A stretch of DNA of 64,000 bases. Source: Catenulispora acidiphila DSM 44928. GTDB taxonomy: Bacteria; Actinomycetota; Actinomycetes; Streptomycetales; Catenulisporaceae. The stretch spans positions 5,518,001-5,582,000 of the forward strand of contig NC_013131.1 in the NCBI RefSeq assembly GCF_000024025.1. The letters run 5' to 3'. Position numbers and translations under genes: made by a program. The notes under the pieces were generated by a model. That model saw only the letters and a program-made list of their open reading frames with translations, was not told the DNA's origin and made no database searches. Position 1 is the stretch's first letter. Every line of letters begins with the position of its first letter. Shown here one piece after another: positions 38,051-46,790 of this stretch.

Positions 38051-38210
38051 GTCCCGGATCCCTCGTCGCTGTCGGCGGGCTCTGCCAATCATTGTGGACT
38101 GGCGGTGTCAAGTCGAACGAAACAGCACCACAGCAATTGCGATCCGACTTTACTCCGCCAGGCCGCAATGATTCCGTCTACGGCGACGACAGCGGCGAGG
38201 GATCCGGGAC
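38051..38210 (-). mobile_element. MITE-like long-hairpin element, copy B (160 bp)
   Basis: Inverted relative to copy A. Its 24-bp terminal repeats begin GTCCCGGATCCCTCG and differ at one base. The internal GACTTTACTCCGCCAG block and its partner are conserved. Similarity to copy A extends past both ends, so the two may have been copied as part of the larger duplication. Confidence 0.75.
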
Positions 38211-38313
38211 AAAGGCGACCAACATTCGAACCGCCGCCGAGCCGCCCAACCCAGCCCCGCCCCCCGTTGCAGAGTGCCCCCGCCGGAGGCGCCTGCCCTT
38301 GACCTTGACTTCT

Positions 38314-38504
38314 GGTGCCCCTCAAACGCGGCCGCGACCCGCCAGCTCCAACGCGTGCGCAGTGACTCGGACCGGCGCGCGGTCGTGTCGCTCCACCACC
38401 GCCGGCCGCCGACGCGACCTAGCCACCCTCCACCGAACTGCGCCCCCTGCGAGGCCATCAGACCATGCTCGAAGACGTAAAAAGCTTATAAAAACCCACA
38501 AACC
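38314..38504 (-). repeat. Repeat F, copy 2 (inverted)
   Basis: Complement of copy 1 over about 190 bp, ending at the AAAACCCACAAACC edge. Together with copy B it forms the right arm of the inverted duplication. Confidence 0.85.
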
Positions 38505-38553
38505 AATCGCACCAGCCCAATCACCGTCACCCATATATAAGCCATGAGCGCCA

Positions 38554-38729
38554 CTTTTACGACTTCGCGCAAGGTGTTGATGGCCTCGCAGGGGGCGCAG
38601 TCCGGTGGTACGTGGCTGGGCTGGGCTGCGCTGGCGGCCGGCAGTAGTGAGTGTTCACGACCGCGCACCAGTCCGAGTCACTGCGCACGCATTGGGGCTG
38701 GCGGGCGGCGGCCGCGTTTGAGGGGCATC
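38554..38729 (+). repeat. Repeat F, copy 3 (partial)
   Basis: Direct copy of the F core, from TTTTACGACTTCG to GTTTGAGGGGCAT, without an attached hairpin element. More diverged than copies 1 and 2. Confidence 0.8.
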
Positions 38730-38802
38730 TTTGGGAAACGCACTAGCCAAGTCACGAGCCCCGAAACAGCCCTCCTGCCAACAGCCAACTGCCAACAGCC
38801 GA

Positions 38803-38837
38803 CCGGCCCGGTGCGCATCAACTGCGCACCGGGCCGG
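38803..38837. terminator. 15-bp hairpin terminator of the GH6 gene
   Basis: CCGGCCCGGTGCGCA pairs perfectly with TGCGCACCGGGCCGG around a 5-nt loop, 26 bases beyond the GH6 stop codon. Confidence 0.85.
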
Positions 38838-38863
38838 CCGTGTTCTCCGCAATCAGCGATAGC

Positions 38864-41161
38864 TCAGCTGGCGCTGCAGGTGAGCGTCGGGTTGGCGTTG
38901 CTGCCGCTGTAGGTGCCCTGGAAGCCGAAGGTGGTGTTGCCTCCGGCCGCGATCGCGCCGTTGTAGGCCATGCTGGTGGCGGTCTCGCTGTGGCCGCTTT
39001 GCTGGCTGGCGGCGTTCCACATGCTGGTGACCTGCTGGTTGCCGGCCCAGGTCCAGGTGACCTTCCAGGACTTGGTCGGGGCGGTGCCGGTGTTGGTGAC
39101 GGTGACGTTGGCGGTGAAGCCGCTGCCCCAGTCGCTGCCGATCTGGTAGGTGGCGGCGCAGCCGGAGCCGCCGGTGCTGCCGCCCGAGGTCGTCACCGAC
39201 ACCGCGGCGGAGGCCGGGGAGAGGTTGCCCGCCGCGTCGTAGGCGACCACGGTGTACGAGTACTGCGTCGAGGCGGTCAGGCCGGTGTCGGCGAAGGACG
39301 TGGTGGTCGTGGTGCCGACCAGGGTGCCGCTCCGGTAGACGTGGTAGCCCGCCACGCCCACGTTGTCCGTGGACGCCGACCAGGACAGGGTGGCGCCGGT
39401 GCTGGTCACGCCGCTGGCGGTGACGTTGGTCGGGGTCGAGGGCGGCGTGGTGTCACCGCCGGTGGAGCCGCCGCTGGTGGTGGCGGTGACCGCGCTGGAG
39501 GCCGAGGAGAGGTTGCCCGCGGCGTCGAAGGCCTTGACCGTGTACGAGTACTGCGTCGAGGCGGTCAGGCCGGTGTCGGTGAAGCTGGGGGTGGCCGAGG
39601 TGCCGGCCAGCGTCGTGCCGCGGTAGATGTCGTAGCCGGTCACGCCGACGTTGTCGGTCGAGGCGGTCCAGGTCAGCGAGACGCTGCTGCTGGTCTTCGA
39701 GGCCACGGTCAGGCCGCTGGGCGCGCTCGGCGGCGTGGTGTCGCCGCCGGTGGTCCCGCCGAGGGCCGGGTAGGCGTTCTGCACCAGCTGCTTGAACTGG
39801 AAGGCGAACCACTGTCCGGCCGGGACGTCGTAGCCGGGGATGGCGTCGGTCGGGTAGGTGCCGCCGTTGCCGTCGGTCTGGGTGCCGGCCGGGTCGCAGT
39901 GCGGGTCGCCGTGCGAGTGCGAGGAGCTCGGGTAGTCGCCGTCCGACTCCCCCGGGGGCTTGATCCACACGTCGGCGATGACGTGGTCGCCGGAGCCGTA
40001 GGGGTTGGCCTGCGGCCGCGCGCCGATGCCCGCGCCGTTGACGTTGCACCAGTCGCCGCGGAACGGCCGCAGGTCGACCTTGTTCGCGCTCACGTAGCTG
40101 TTGACGTCGGTCGGGCTGGAGTTCAGCGAGGTGGGCCGGGACGTGCCGCCCCAGCCGTTGCGCGAGGTGTCGATGATCATGCCCACGCTGGACGGGAAGC
40201 CGCTGGAGACGAACTCGCTGTACATCGCCTCGTCGTAGCTGTGCTCGTCGAAGTACGGGTTGTACTGGTAGAAGTTCGCCGACTTCAGCGGCTGGCCGCC
40301 GACGGTGAGGTTGGAGTTCGGCAGGAACGGCTCGTCGGACGGGGTGGTGTTCGCGGTGTCCGAGACGAAGCCGTCGACCGTCGCGTAGCCGCCGGTCGCG
40401 GCCTGCACGACCTTGGCGTACTCAGGACCGGCGCCGGTCATGTTGTTGGGCCAGCCGAGCCAGCCGGAGTGGCCGATGTCCAGGTAGTTGTAGATCTGCG
40501 AGCCGATCCCGTGCAGCTTGCCCAGCGCGTAGGCGATGCCCTTCTCGTAGTAGGGCGTCGCGGCGGCGCACGCGGACTTGCTCTGGTTGGTGACCGCGTT
40601 GGGCAGCGAGTCCGGCTCGACGAAGTTCACGATCCGCAGGTTGCTGTAGCCCGAGGCGCCCTCGATGGCCACGATCGGGTCGATGTACTGCGACTCGTAC
40701 TGGGTCAGCCCGGCGTCGGTCGCCGGGATCTCGCCGTTGGAGGCCAGCGCCGCGCAGTCCCGGCCGGGCAGGTCGTAGACGACCACCTCGACCTCCACCG
40801 GGCTGGTGGTCCCGGCGGCCTGCGTCTCGGCCTTGTCCAGCTGCGCCTTCAGGCCCAGGTGGCTGCTGTCGCCGGCGATCGCGCCGATGTGGTCCATCCA
40901 GATCGCGGTCTGGTACGCGCCGACCTTGGCCTCGGCGGAGCTGCCGTCGGCGGACGCCTGCGACTGGACCTCGGAGACGTAGTCAGGGTTCAGATACGGG
41001 CTCGACCCGACGAAGGGGTTGGCCGCGTGCGCGGCTGCCGCCGCTGCCGGGGCTACTGACGTTGCCTGAGCCGCTTGGACGCCCCACCAGGGCATCAAGA
41101 GCGCGGCGCCGACGACGAGCGCCAGGGACGACGCTCGGGCCGGATGGCGGTGTGCAACCAC
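38864..41161 (-). CDS. Secreted GH6 cellobiohydrolase with two Fn3 and CBM2
   Basis: A 765-residue modular cellulase. Signal peptide to about 40. GH6 catalytic domain about 45-464 with WLGWPNNM, NGWGGTSRP, DWCNVNGAGIGARPQANP and the DVWIKPPGESDG loop typical of exo-acting, tunnel-forming members. Two near-identical fibronectin-III modules (about 469-562 and 574-657; WTASTDNVGVTGYDIYRG and WSASTDNVGVAGYHVYRS) precede a C-terminal CBM2 (about 669-765; WGSGFTANVTVTNTG, WNAASQQSGHS). It would cut cellobiose from crystalline cellulose ends. The start is taken as GTG 41161, just before the signal peptide; the ribosome site is weak. Confidence 0.93.
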   Translation of the reverse strand: MVAHRHPARASSLALVVGAALLMPWWGVQAAQATSVAPAAAAAAHAANPFVGSSPYLNPDYVSEVQSQASADGSSAEAKVGAYQTAIWMDHIGAIAGDSSHLGLKAQLDKAETQAAGTTSPVEVEVVVYDLPGRDCAALASNGEIPATDAGLTQYESQYIDPIVAIEGASGYSNLRIVNFVEPDSLPNAVTNQSKSACAAATPYYEKGIAYALGKLHGIGSQIYNYLDIGHSGWLGWPNNMTGAGPEYAKVVQAATGGYATVDGFVSDTANTTPSDEPFLPNSNLTVGGQPLKSANFYQYNPYFDEHSYDEAMYSEFVSSGFPSSVGMIIDTSRNGWGGTSRPTSLNSSPTDVNSYVSANKVDLRPFRGDWCNVNGAGIGARPQANPYGSGDHVIADVWIKPPGESDGDYPSSSHSHGDPHCDPAGTQTDGNGGTYPTDAIPGYDVPAGQWFAFQFKQLVQNAYPALGGTTGGDTTPPSAPSGLTVASKTSSSVSLTWTASTDNVGVTGYDIYRGTTLAGTSATPSFTDTGLTASTQYSYTVKAFDAAGNLSSASSAVTATTSGGSTGGDTTPPSTPTNVTASGVTSTGATLSWSASTDNVGVAGYHVYRSGTLVGTTTTTSFADTGLTASTQYSYTVVAYDAAGNLSPASAAVSVTTSGGSTGGSGCAATYQIGSDWGSGFTANVTVTNTGTAPTKSWKVTWTWAGNQQVTSMWNAASQQSGHSETATSMAYNGAIAAGGNTTFGFQGTYSGSNANPTLTCSAS

Positions 41162-41331
41162 TGGACACCAGTCTTTCGGGGGTTGACGGCGGTGACGGCC
41201 GGGGGGACGGCCGAGACCGATGGGGATGCGGCGTGAGACCGCCGCGCAGCACCAAGTTACGAGCCAGGAAAGAAGCGTCAACGGTTGGTTTCCGCCTGCG
41301 CACGTCCGGCTGGTGGAGCGGGGGATTCCGA

Positions 41332-41342
41332 TGAAAGTTTCG
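41332..41342. promoter_or_regulatory. YGAAASTTTCR-type box (copy 2)
   Basis: TGAAAGTTTCG, one base from a perfect 5-1-5 palindrome, lies 170 bases upstream of GH6 in the 290-bp gap between GH6 and GH54-2. Besides this box and a terminator-like hairpin, the gap shows no gene. Confidence 0.45.
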
Positions 41343-41371
41343 GACTTCTTCACGCACAGTGACCGCCACGG

Positions 41372-41431
41372 GCGCCGGGCACGCCGCCGTCCGGCAGGCC
41401 GGAGCCTGGCCGATGACGGTGCGCCCGGCGC
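41372..41431. terminator. Possible hairpin terminator after GH54-2
   Basis: GCGCCGGGC (41372-41380) and GCCCGGCGC (41423-41431) form a 9-bp outer stem with a smaller CAGGC/GCCTG hairpin inside, 20 bases past the GH54-2 stop. Confidence 0.45.
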
Positions 41432-41451
41432 TGCCGGAGCCGGCGGTCCGA

Positions 41452-42954
41452 TCAGCTCAGACTCCACTGCTGGTTGGACTGGCCGTTGCAGGTCCACAGC
41501 TCCACCGGCGAGCCGTTGGCGGTGGCGGCGCCGGTGACGTCGAGACAGAGCCCTGACTGGGCGCCGGTGATCGTGCCGTTCGCCGTGACGTTCCACTGCT
41601 GATTGGGTTGGCCGTTGCAGGCCCAGATGATCACCTTCGTGCCGGCGGTGGTGCCCTTCCCGTTGGCGTCCAGGCACATCTGGGTGCTGCCGGAGTAGAC
41701 CGTCAGCTGACCGCTGGAGGTGTGCGCGAAGACCTGGTTCGCGCCGCCGGCACAGGCGTTGATCTGCAGCTGGGTGCCGCCCGCGGTGCTGGAGTTCGGC
41801 ACGTCCAGGCACTTGCCGGCGCCCACGGCGTGCACCTCGCCGGCGGTGCCGCCGCCGGTGGAACCGCCGCCGTAGCCGGCCGCGGCGATGTTGGCCTGGA
41901 CCGCGTTGTCCGTGGCGTCACTGGGGTAGCCGGCGGTGATGGCGCCCTCGTAGAAGGTCCCGAGGCTCTGGTTGCCGCCGCCGGAGGCGCAGCAGTCGCC
42001 GCCACTGCCCAGGATGATGGCGCCCTGCTGCCGCATCGGGCTGTAGCCCGGCGGTAGAGCGCCGTTCCACAATGTCGTCAAACCTCCGGATTGCGCGTCC
42101 CCGCCCTTGAGCGCGAACTGCGAAGTCCCGTTGTTCTTCAGCATCGCGGTGACATAGCGGCTGCTGAAGGCTCGTTGGTTGGCGTTCCAGGACTGGCTGC
42201 CCCCGGAGTAGAGCCCGTATTCGAGGTCGGCCTGCACCCACGGCCCGCTGCCCGAACACCCGCCGAACCAGCAGCTGGTGCCGAAGTAGATCGCGTCCAT
42301 GGCGCCGGCGCCGTCGGCGTGCCGGTCGGTCTCGCTGTTGCCGTAGTCGAAGCAGCACCCGCCGTTGACGTGGGTTCCGCTGGTCACCATGTAGGCGCCT
42401 TGGGGCGCGCTGCCCAAGGGCATTCCCGTGGCCGAGCCGTTGTGCCAGTAGCTGTTGCCGGGGTTGATGTACAGCGAGTACGCCTTGGACCCGCCGACGG
42501 TCAGCGACTCGCTGGTCGCGTTGGAGGGCGTGTCCGTTCCGCCTGCTCCGCCCGGACCCTGGTAGGCCACGTTGTTGCCGTGGCCGGACTGGTCGTAGAC
42601 GACGGTGATCACACAGGAGGTGCCCGCGCAGAACGAGTCCTGGGCGGCGGCGTTCGCGGTCCCGCCGGCGGAGAGCACGCCGATGTTCGCCGTCGTGCTG
42701 TCGGAGGAGCGCCGGACTTGATAGAGCGGTCCGTTGTACGCGCCGTAGAGCGCCCGAACCGTGCTGTGGGCTGCCACGCAGGGCGTGCCGCCGGCGGCGT
42801 AGATATCGCAGGGTTCGGATACCGCGGCGTGCGCCGGTCCGGGCAGGACCATGGCGCCGATCATCATGCCGATGACGACGATCAGCGCGGCGACCAGCCG
42901 GGGAAGTCCGATGCCGAGTCTGAGCAGGCGGGGTGCGCTGGAGCTGGCTTCCAT
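41452..42954 (-). CDS. Second secreted GH54 alpha-L-arabinofuranosidase with CBM13
   Basis: A 500-residue paralog of the gene at 23936. Signal peptide or anchor to about 44, GH54 domain 46-365 starting CDIYAAGGTPCVAAHST, Gly/Ser linker and a ricin-type trefoil. Catalytic residues inferred from AbfB are kept: E in WVQADLEYGLYSG and D in GSGGDCCASGGG. The vicinal cysteines NGGCCFDYGN are kept, and an extra Cys-rich loop (GTSCWFGGCSG) is absent from the first copy. TGAAACTTTCA stands 19 bases before the start, whereas the first paralog has the LacI-type site, so the two are probably under different control. Confidence 0.92.
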   Translation of the reverse strand: MEASSSAPRLLRLGIGLPRLVAALIVVIGMMIGAMVLPGPAHAAVSEPCDIYAAGGTPCVAAHSTVRALYGAYNGPLYQVRRSSDSTTANIGVLSAGGTANAAAQDSFCAGTSCVITVVYDQSGHGNNVAYQGPGGAGGTDTPSNATSESLTVGGSKAYSLYINPGNSYWHNGSATGMPLGSAPQGAYMVTSGTHVNGGCCFDYGNSETDRHADGAGAMDAIYFGTSCWFGGCSGSGPWVQADLEYGLYSGGSQSWNANQRAFSSRYVTAMLKNNGTSQFALKGGDAQSGGLTTLWNGALPPGYSPMRQQGAIILGSGGDCCASGGGNQSLGTFYEGAITAGYPSDATDNAVQANIAAAGYGGGSTGGGTAGEVHAVGAGKCLDVPNSSTAGGTQLQINACAGGANQVFAHTSSGQLTVYSGSTQMCLDANGKGTTAGTKVIIWACNGQPNQQWNVTANGTITGAQSGLCLDVTGAATANGSPVELWTCNGQSNQQWSLS

Positions 42955-42972
42955 CTCTTCTCCCTACTGAAG

Positions 42973-42983
42973 TGAAACTTTCA
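42973..42983. promoter_or_regulatory. YGAAASTTTCR-type box (copy 3)
   Basis: TGAAACTTTCA, a perfect 5-1-5 palindrome, 19 bases before the GH54-2 ATG and in the 76-bp gap after GH3. Confidence 0.55.
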
Positions 42984-43030
42984 TCCTTCTGTTGCGGCCT
43001 GGGGCAGCCTGTGGCGGCCTGTGGCGGCGA

Positions 43031-46000
43031 TCAGCCGACGGCGATCGCGAAGATGTGCATCGCCGTCTGGTTGATCAGGGCCGTGCCGACGTTCGGGAGC
43101 GTCAGATATTTGATGGTCTTGCCCGGGGTCAGCGGGACCGTGTCGGTGTAGAGGCTCACCTGGTTGTGGAGCGCTCCGCTGGCGTTGTTCAGGTAGGGGA
43201 AGGTGGCCAGGACGTCGCCGCCGGATGCCGCCGCGTTGGTCCACCAGTCGCTGTAGGCGAGGCTGAACGACTGGGTGGTGCCGTCGGTGTAGGTGATCAC
43301 GGCGGTGCCGGAGGCGGCTCCGTAGTCGGCCGTGCCGACGATTCCGAGGGTCGATCCGGTGCCGGTGACCGGGATGGTCTGCCCGGTGGCGACGATGTTG
43401 TCCGGCGTGCCGGGCGCCGGGGCGGGCCAGGTGAACGTCAGACCGTCGTGGGTGAACGTGCCGCCGGGGGTGATGCTCGGGGTGGCCGTGGCGAGGGTCT
43501 GCGCGGAGTAGCTGGCGCCGCCGCCGTCGAGGTTGCCGACGGCGGTGTCGGAGTCGTCGCTGACGCCGGGGTTGGTGGAGGCGGCGGCGATCGAGGAATA
43601 GGGGATCGACACGGTGGCTCCGGTCGTGTCGCTGTGGGTGCCGGTGCCGTCGGTGAACGTGTACTGCGCGGTCAGCGCCGGCGCGTCCGCGGTCGGGCTG
43701 GCGTCCGCGGGGACGCCGACCGTCCAGGTGGTGGTGATGGTCTGGCCGGCCGCCACGCTGGGGAACGTCGCCGGAGTGCTCGCGGTGGCCGTCCAGCCCG
43801 CGGGCACGGTGAGGTGGAAGGCGGCGTTGCGCAGCTTCTCCCCGCCGCTCGGGTTCGCCGAGGTGGTGGTGACGGTGAAGCTGCCGCCGGGCACGGCGAC
43901 GGCCGGCGCGCTCATCGCGAACGGCTCGTGCACGGCGATCGGCGTCGAGCCGGTGACGCCGTCGACGCTCACGCGGATCGTCGCGGTGCCGACGGCGTGC
44001 GTGGTGACGACGCCGGTGCGGCTGACCGAGGCGACCGCCGGATCGCTGCTGCTGTACTTGACGTGCTCGCTGCTCAGGTCGGCGAAGGACTCGTCGTTGT
44101 TCACCGCCTCGACGACGCTGTCCGCGCTCGGATGCTGCGCGGCCTGCGCGGTGTCGTCCGCGATCCACGGGTTCTTCCCGGTCAGGTCGAGCGTGTTCCC
44201 GGGGGTGAAGACCACCTGGTCGGGTTGCACCGTCACGTACTGGATCCGCGGCTTGATCGCCCCGGTGACCCGCAGCGGGCGGGAGGCGACGGTGTCGGCG
44301 GCGTCGGTGGCGAGCCGCAGCGTGTACGTGCCGTCGGTGACGGCGTTCTTCGCGTTCTGCGCGTCCCAGGTCGCCAGATCGGCGATGTTGACGGAGACGG
44401 ACAGGTGCTGGGTCTGGCCGGGCTTGAGGACGGCCGTCTTCGCAAAGCCTTCGAGCTGCTCAGCGGGCTGCTGCGTTCCGGGCACGCTGGGCGGGGTGAT
44501 GTAGAGCTGTGCGACTGTGGCTCCCGGCGTCTTGCCGGTGTTGGTGACGTCGAACCGGACGGTGGCCTTGCCCTGAGCGTCGGCGTGGTCGGTCGCCTGG
44601 ACCTTGGAGTAGGCGAAGTCGGTGTAGCTCAGGCCGTAGCCGAAGGGATAGGTCGGCGTGCCGGTGAAGTACTGGTAGGTGCGGCCCAGGCCACCGGTGT
44701 CCGCCGGGTTCAGACCGTAGTTCTTGATCGACGGCAGCTGCGAGTCGTCCTTGTACCAGGTGAAGTCCAGGTGCCCGCTCGGGTTCTGCTTGCCGAACAG
44801 GACGTCGGCCAGCGCGGTGCCCTGGCTCTCGCCGTTGTAGGCGCTGTAGACGATGGCGGGGAAGTCGCCCTTGACGTTCTCGATGTCGACCGGGCCGTCG
44901 GTCTGCATCGACAGCACGGTGCGGGGGTTGCCGAGCGCGGCGACCTGGCTGATCAGCGAGTCGTAGTTGCCGGGCATGGCCAGGCTCGCGCGGTCGTTGC
45001 TCTCCCCCGCGGTGCTCCCGTCGGTACCGACGAACACCACGACCAGGTCCGCGGTCTTGATCGCGGCCTGGGTCGCCGCGGAGCAGGACGCCGCTGCGGT
45101 GGCGGTCGTGGAGGTGCCGCAGGCATCGAAGGTGACGGTGGCGTTCGGGTTGGCCGCCTTGACCGCGGAAGTGATGCCCTGCACGGCGTTCACCTGGAGC
45201 GTCGGGTCACCGGAGTACCCGCCGAGGGTGACCGTGTTCGCCAGGTCGCCGACGACCACGACGTTGTTCAGGCTCGCGGGGTTCGCCGGCAGCACCTTGG
45301 CTGCGGAGCCCGGCATCGGGTCGTTCTTGAGCAGCACCAGGGAGTTGGCCGCCACCTTCTCAGCTAGAGCCTGGTGCTCAGGGCTTTGGATCTGCGCCTT
45401 GGTGATGCGGGTGTAGGCGACCTTGTTCGCCGGGTCGAACTCGCCGGTCTGCATGCGCACGGTGAACAGCTGGACGAGGGCATGGTCGATCACGCCCTCG
45501 CTGAGGATCTCCGCCTTGATCGCGGCCTCGATGTTGCCGAGTGTGGCGTCGCCGCCGGTGCAGTTGGCATCGGTTCCGGCGCGCAGCGCGTAGGCCTGGC
45601 CGCCCGCGTCGGCCGGCACCTGGACGCCGGTCGCGGTGTTCGTCCACGTACTGGTGCCGTTGACGACCGAGACAGTCCATCCCGGCGGTGCCCAGTCGTG
45701 GCTGGAGGAGGCGGTGACGTCGCCGACCGCGCCGCAGTCCGAGGTGATGTAGCCGTCGAAGCCCCAGGTGCGCTGCGCCAGCGCGTCGGTGGTGTAGGTG
45801 TCGGCCGGCGACGGGGTTCCGTTGATGGCGTTGTACGACGTCATCAGGCCCGCTACGTGCGAGTCCTCCACCAGGCTGCGGAACTGCGCGGTGTAGTAGT
45901 CGCGGATGTCGGACTCGCTGGCGTCGGCGGAGTCGGCGTGCCGGTCGTTCTCGTTGTTGTTGAGCGCGAAGTGCTTGGCCGTCGCCGCGACCTTCAGATA

Positions 46001-46669
46001 CGGGCTGGTCGGCGTGCCGTCGATCGTCTCACCCTGGTAGCCGGCGACGAACGCGCCGGCCATCTTCCCCACCAGGTAGGGGTCCTCTCCGAAGGCTTCG
46101 TCGGTGCGCCCCCAGCGCGGGTCGCGGTCCATGTTGACGGTTGGCGCCCAGTAGGTCAGGGAGCCGTAGTCGTCCGCAGACGGGCCGATGTTGTTCTGGG
46201 CGACGCCCCACAAGGACTTGTCCAGTTCTCCGCGGACCTCGTCGGAGATGGCCGTCGTCTCCTGGTAGACCAGGGCCGGATCCCAGGACATCGTCGAGGA
46301 CAGATTGGTCGGGAAGCTGGTGGCGTGCGGTCCGCCGGCCGCACCGCCGTTGTTCGAGTCCGCACCCAGCAGGTTGATGCCGTGCTGGCCTTCACTCCAG
46401 TAGGTATACGACTGCACGCCCAGGCGCGGAATCGCCGGCGCGCTGTTGGTGTGCAGCTGTGCCACCTTCTCCGGCAGCGTCATCCGCGAGACGAGGTCGG
46501 CGGCGCGCTCGGCGAACGAGTAGCGGGTTTGCAAGTAGATCGGTGTCGACCCGCCGCTGCCCGCGGCACCCGCCGCAGGGGGTGCGGGTGTCGCGGCCAT
46601 GACAGACGCCGCCAACGCGGCGACGGCGCCCAGCGTGAGCACTCGTCGCGATGAACCGATCAAGGTCAT
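43031..46669 (-). CDS. Secreted multidomain GH3 beta-glycosidase
   Basis: A 1212-residue enzyme. Signal peptide to about 35. GH3 N-terminal barrel about 45-340 (YWSEGQHG, APTVNMDRDPRWGR, AKHFALNNNENDRH) with the nucleophile D in YITSDCGAVGD near 311. GH3 C-terminal domain about 415-650 (NSLVLLKND, VVVFVGTDGS, SGHLDFTWY). Fn3-like domain about 690-780, a bacterial Ig-like segment near 866-913, a NEW3-type sandwich near 923-993 and a final module of about 200 residues. It is longer than usual GH3 enzymes by the last three modules. The APTVNMDRDPRWGR pattern is typical of beta-xylosidase/arabinofuranosidase-like GH3. Operator at 46791. Confidence 0.92.
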   Translation of the reverse strand: MTLIGSSRRVLTLGAVAALAASVMAATPAPPAAGAAGSGGSTPIYLQTRYSFAERAADLVSRMTLPEKVAQLHTNSAPAIPRLGVQSYTYWSEGQHGINLLGADSNNGGAAGGPHATSFPTNLSSTMSWDPALVYQETTAISDEVRGELDKSLWGVAQNNIGPSADDYGSLTYWAPTVNMDRDPRWGRTDEAFGEDPYLVGKMAGAFVAGYQGETIDGTPTSPYLKVAATAKHFALNNNENDRHADSADASESDIRDYYTAQFRSLVEDSHVAGLMTSYNAINGTPSPADTYTTDALAQRTWGFDGYITSDCGAVGDVTASSSHDWAPPGWTVSVVNGTSTWTNTATGVQVPADAGGQAYALRAGTDANCTGGDATLGNIEAAIKAEILSEGVIDHALVQLFTVRMQTGEFDPANKVAYTRITKAQIQSPEHQALAEKVAANSLVLLKNDPMPGSAAKVLPANPASLNNVVVVGDLANTVTLGGYSGDPTLQVNAVQGITSAVKAANPNATVTFDACGTSTTATAAASCSAATQAAIKTADLVVVFVGTDGSTAGESNDRASLAMPGNYDSLISQVAALGNPRTVLSMQTDGPVDIENVKGDFPAIVYSAYNGESQGTALADVLFGKQNPSGHLDFTWYKDDSQLPSIKNYGLNPADTGGLGRTYQYFTGTPTYPFGYGLSYTDFAYSKVQATDHADAQGKATVRFDVTNTGKTPGATVAQLYITPPSVPGTQQPAEQLEGFAKTAVLKPGQTQHLSVSVNIADLATWDAQNAKNAVTDGTYTLRLATDAADTVASRPLRVTGAIKPRIQYVTVQPDQVVFTPGNTLDLTGKNPWIADDTAQAAQHPSADSVVEAVNNDESFADLSSEHVKYSSSDPAVASVSRTGVVTTHAVGTATIRVSVDGVTGSTPIAVHEPFAMSAPAVAVPGGSFTVTTTSANPSGGEKLRNAAFHLTVPAGWTATASTPATFPSVAAGQTITTTWTVGVPADASPTADAPALTAQYTFTDGTGTHSDTTGATVSIPYSSIAAASTNPGVSDDSDTAVGNLDGGGASYSAQTLATATPSITPGGTFTHDGLTFTWPAPAPGTPDNIVATGQTIPVTGTGSTLGIVGTADYGAASGTAVITYTDGTTQSFSLAYSDWWTNAAASGGDVLATFPYLNNASGALHNQVSLYTDTVPLTPGKTIKYLTLPNVGTALINQTAMHIFAIAVG

Positions 46670-46790
46670 GGTGCCTCCTTGTGACGCCGGCGTGGGAAAC
46701 GCCTTACTTCCAAGGTGGGAAGGCCTCCATGGGCCGGGGTCCGCGCGTTCTTGGAGGCCTGGGACGACTGGGTGAGCCGGGCGCGGCGAT

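Larger units (their letters stand above)
37309..38863. other. 1.55-kb gene-free tract built of nested inverted repeats
   Basis: Between GH27 and GH6. It holds a head-to-head inverted duplication of about 480 bp (37418-37900 against 38030-38504), two long-hairpin elements inside the arms, a third partial copy of the outer part (38554-38729) and AT-rich AAGCTTTTT patches unusual for this genome. Open frames of up to 195 codons on both strands are repeat-derived and mutually homologous only through the duplication; I call no gene. Confidence 0.75.

Noticed and set aside
37342-38547. Repeat-tract frames of 195 (minus) and 151 (plus) codons that are similar to each other
   Set aside because: Their similarity comes from the inverted DNA duplication; the protein sequences are Arg/Pro/Thr-rich, contain no fold, lack ribosome sites and are equally open in other frames. 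A cassette or toxin gene is not supported.
38864-41812. A 982-residue GH6 protein starting at 41812
   Set aside because: Upstream codons run through the end of GH54-2 and the promoter gap; the signal peptide follows GTG 41161.
38840-45367. Long plus-strand open frames over the GH6 (739 codons) and GH3 (791 codons) genes
   Set aside because: Both lie antisense to genes with catalytic motifs; their proteins are low-complexity Gly/Arg/Val strings. Counted as shadow frames.
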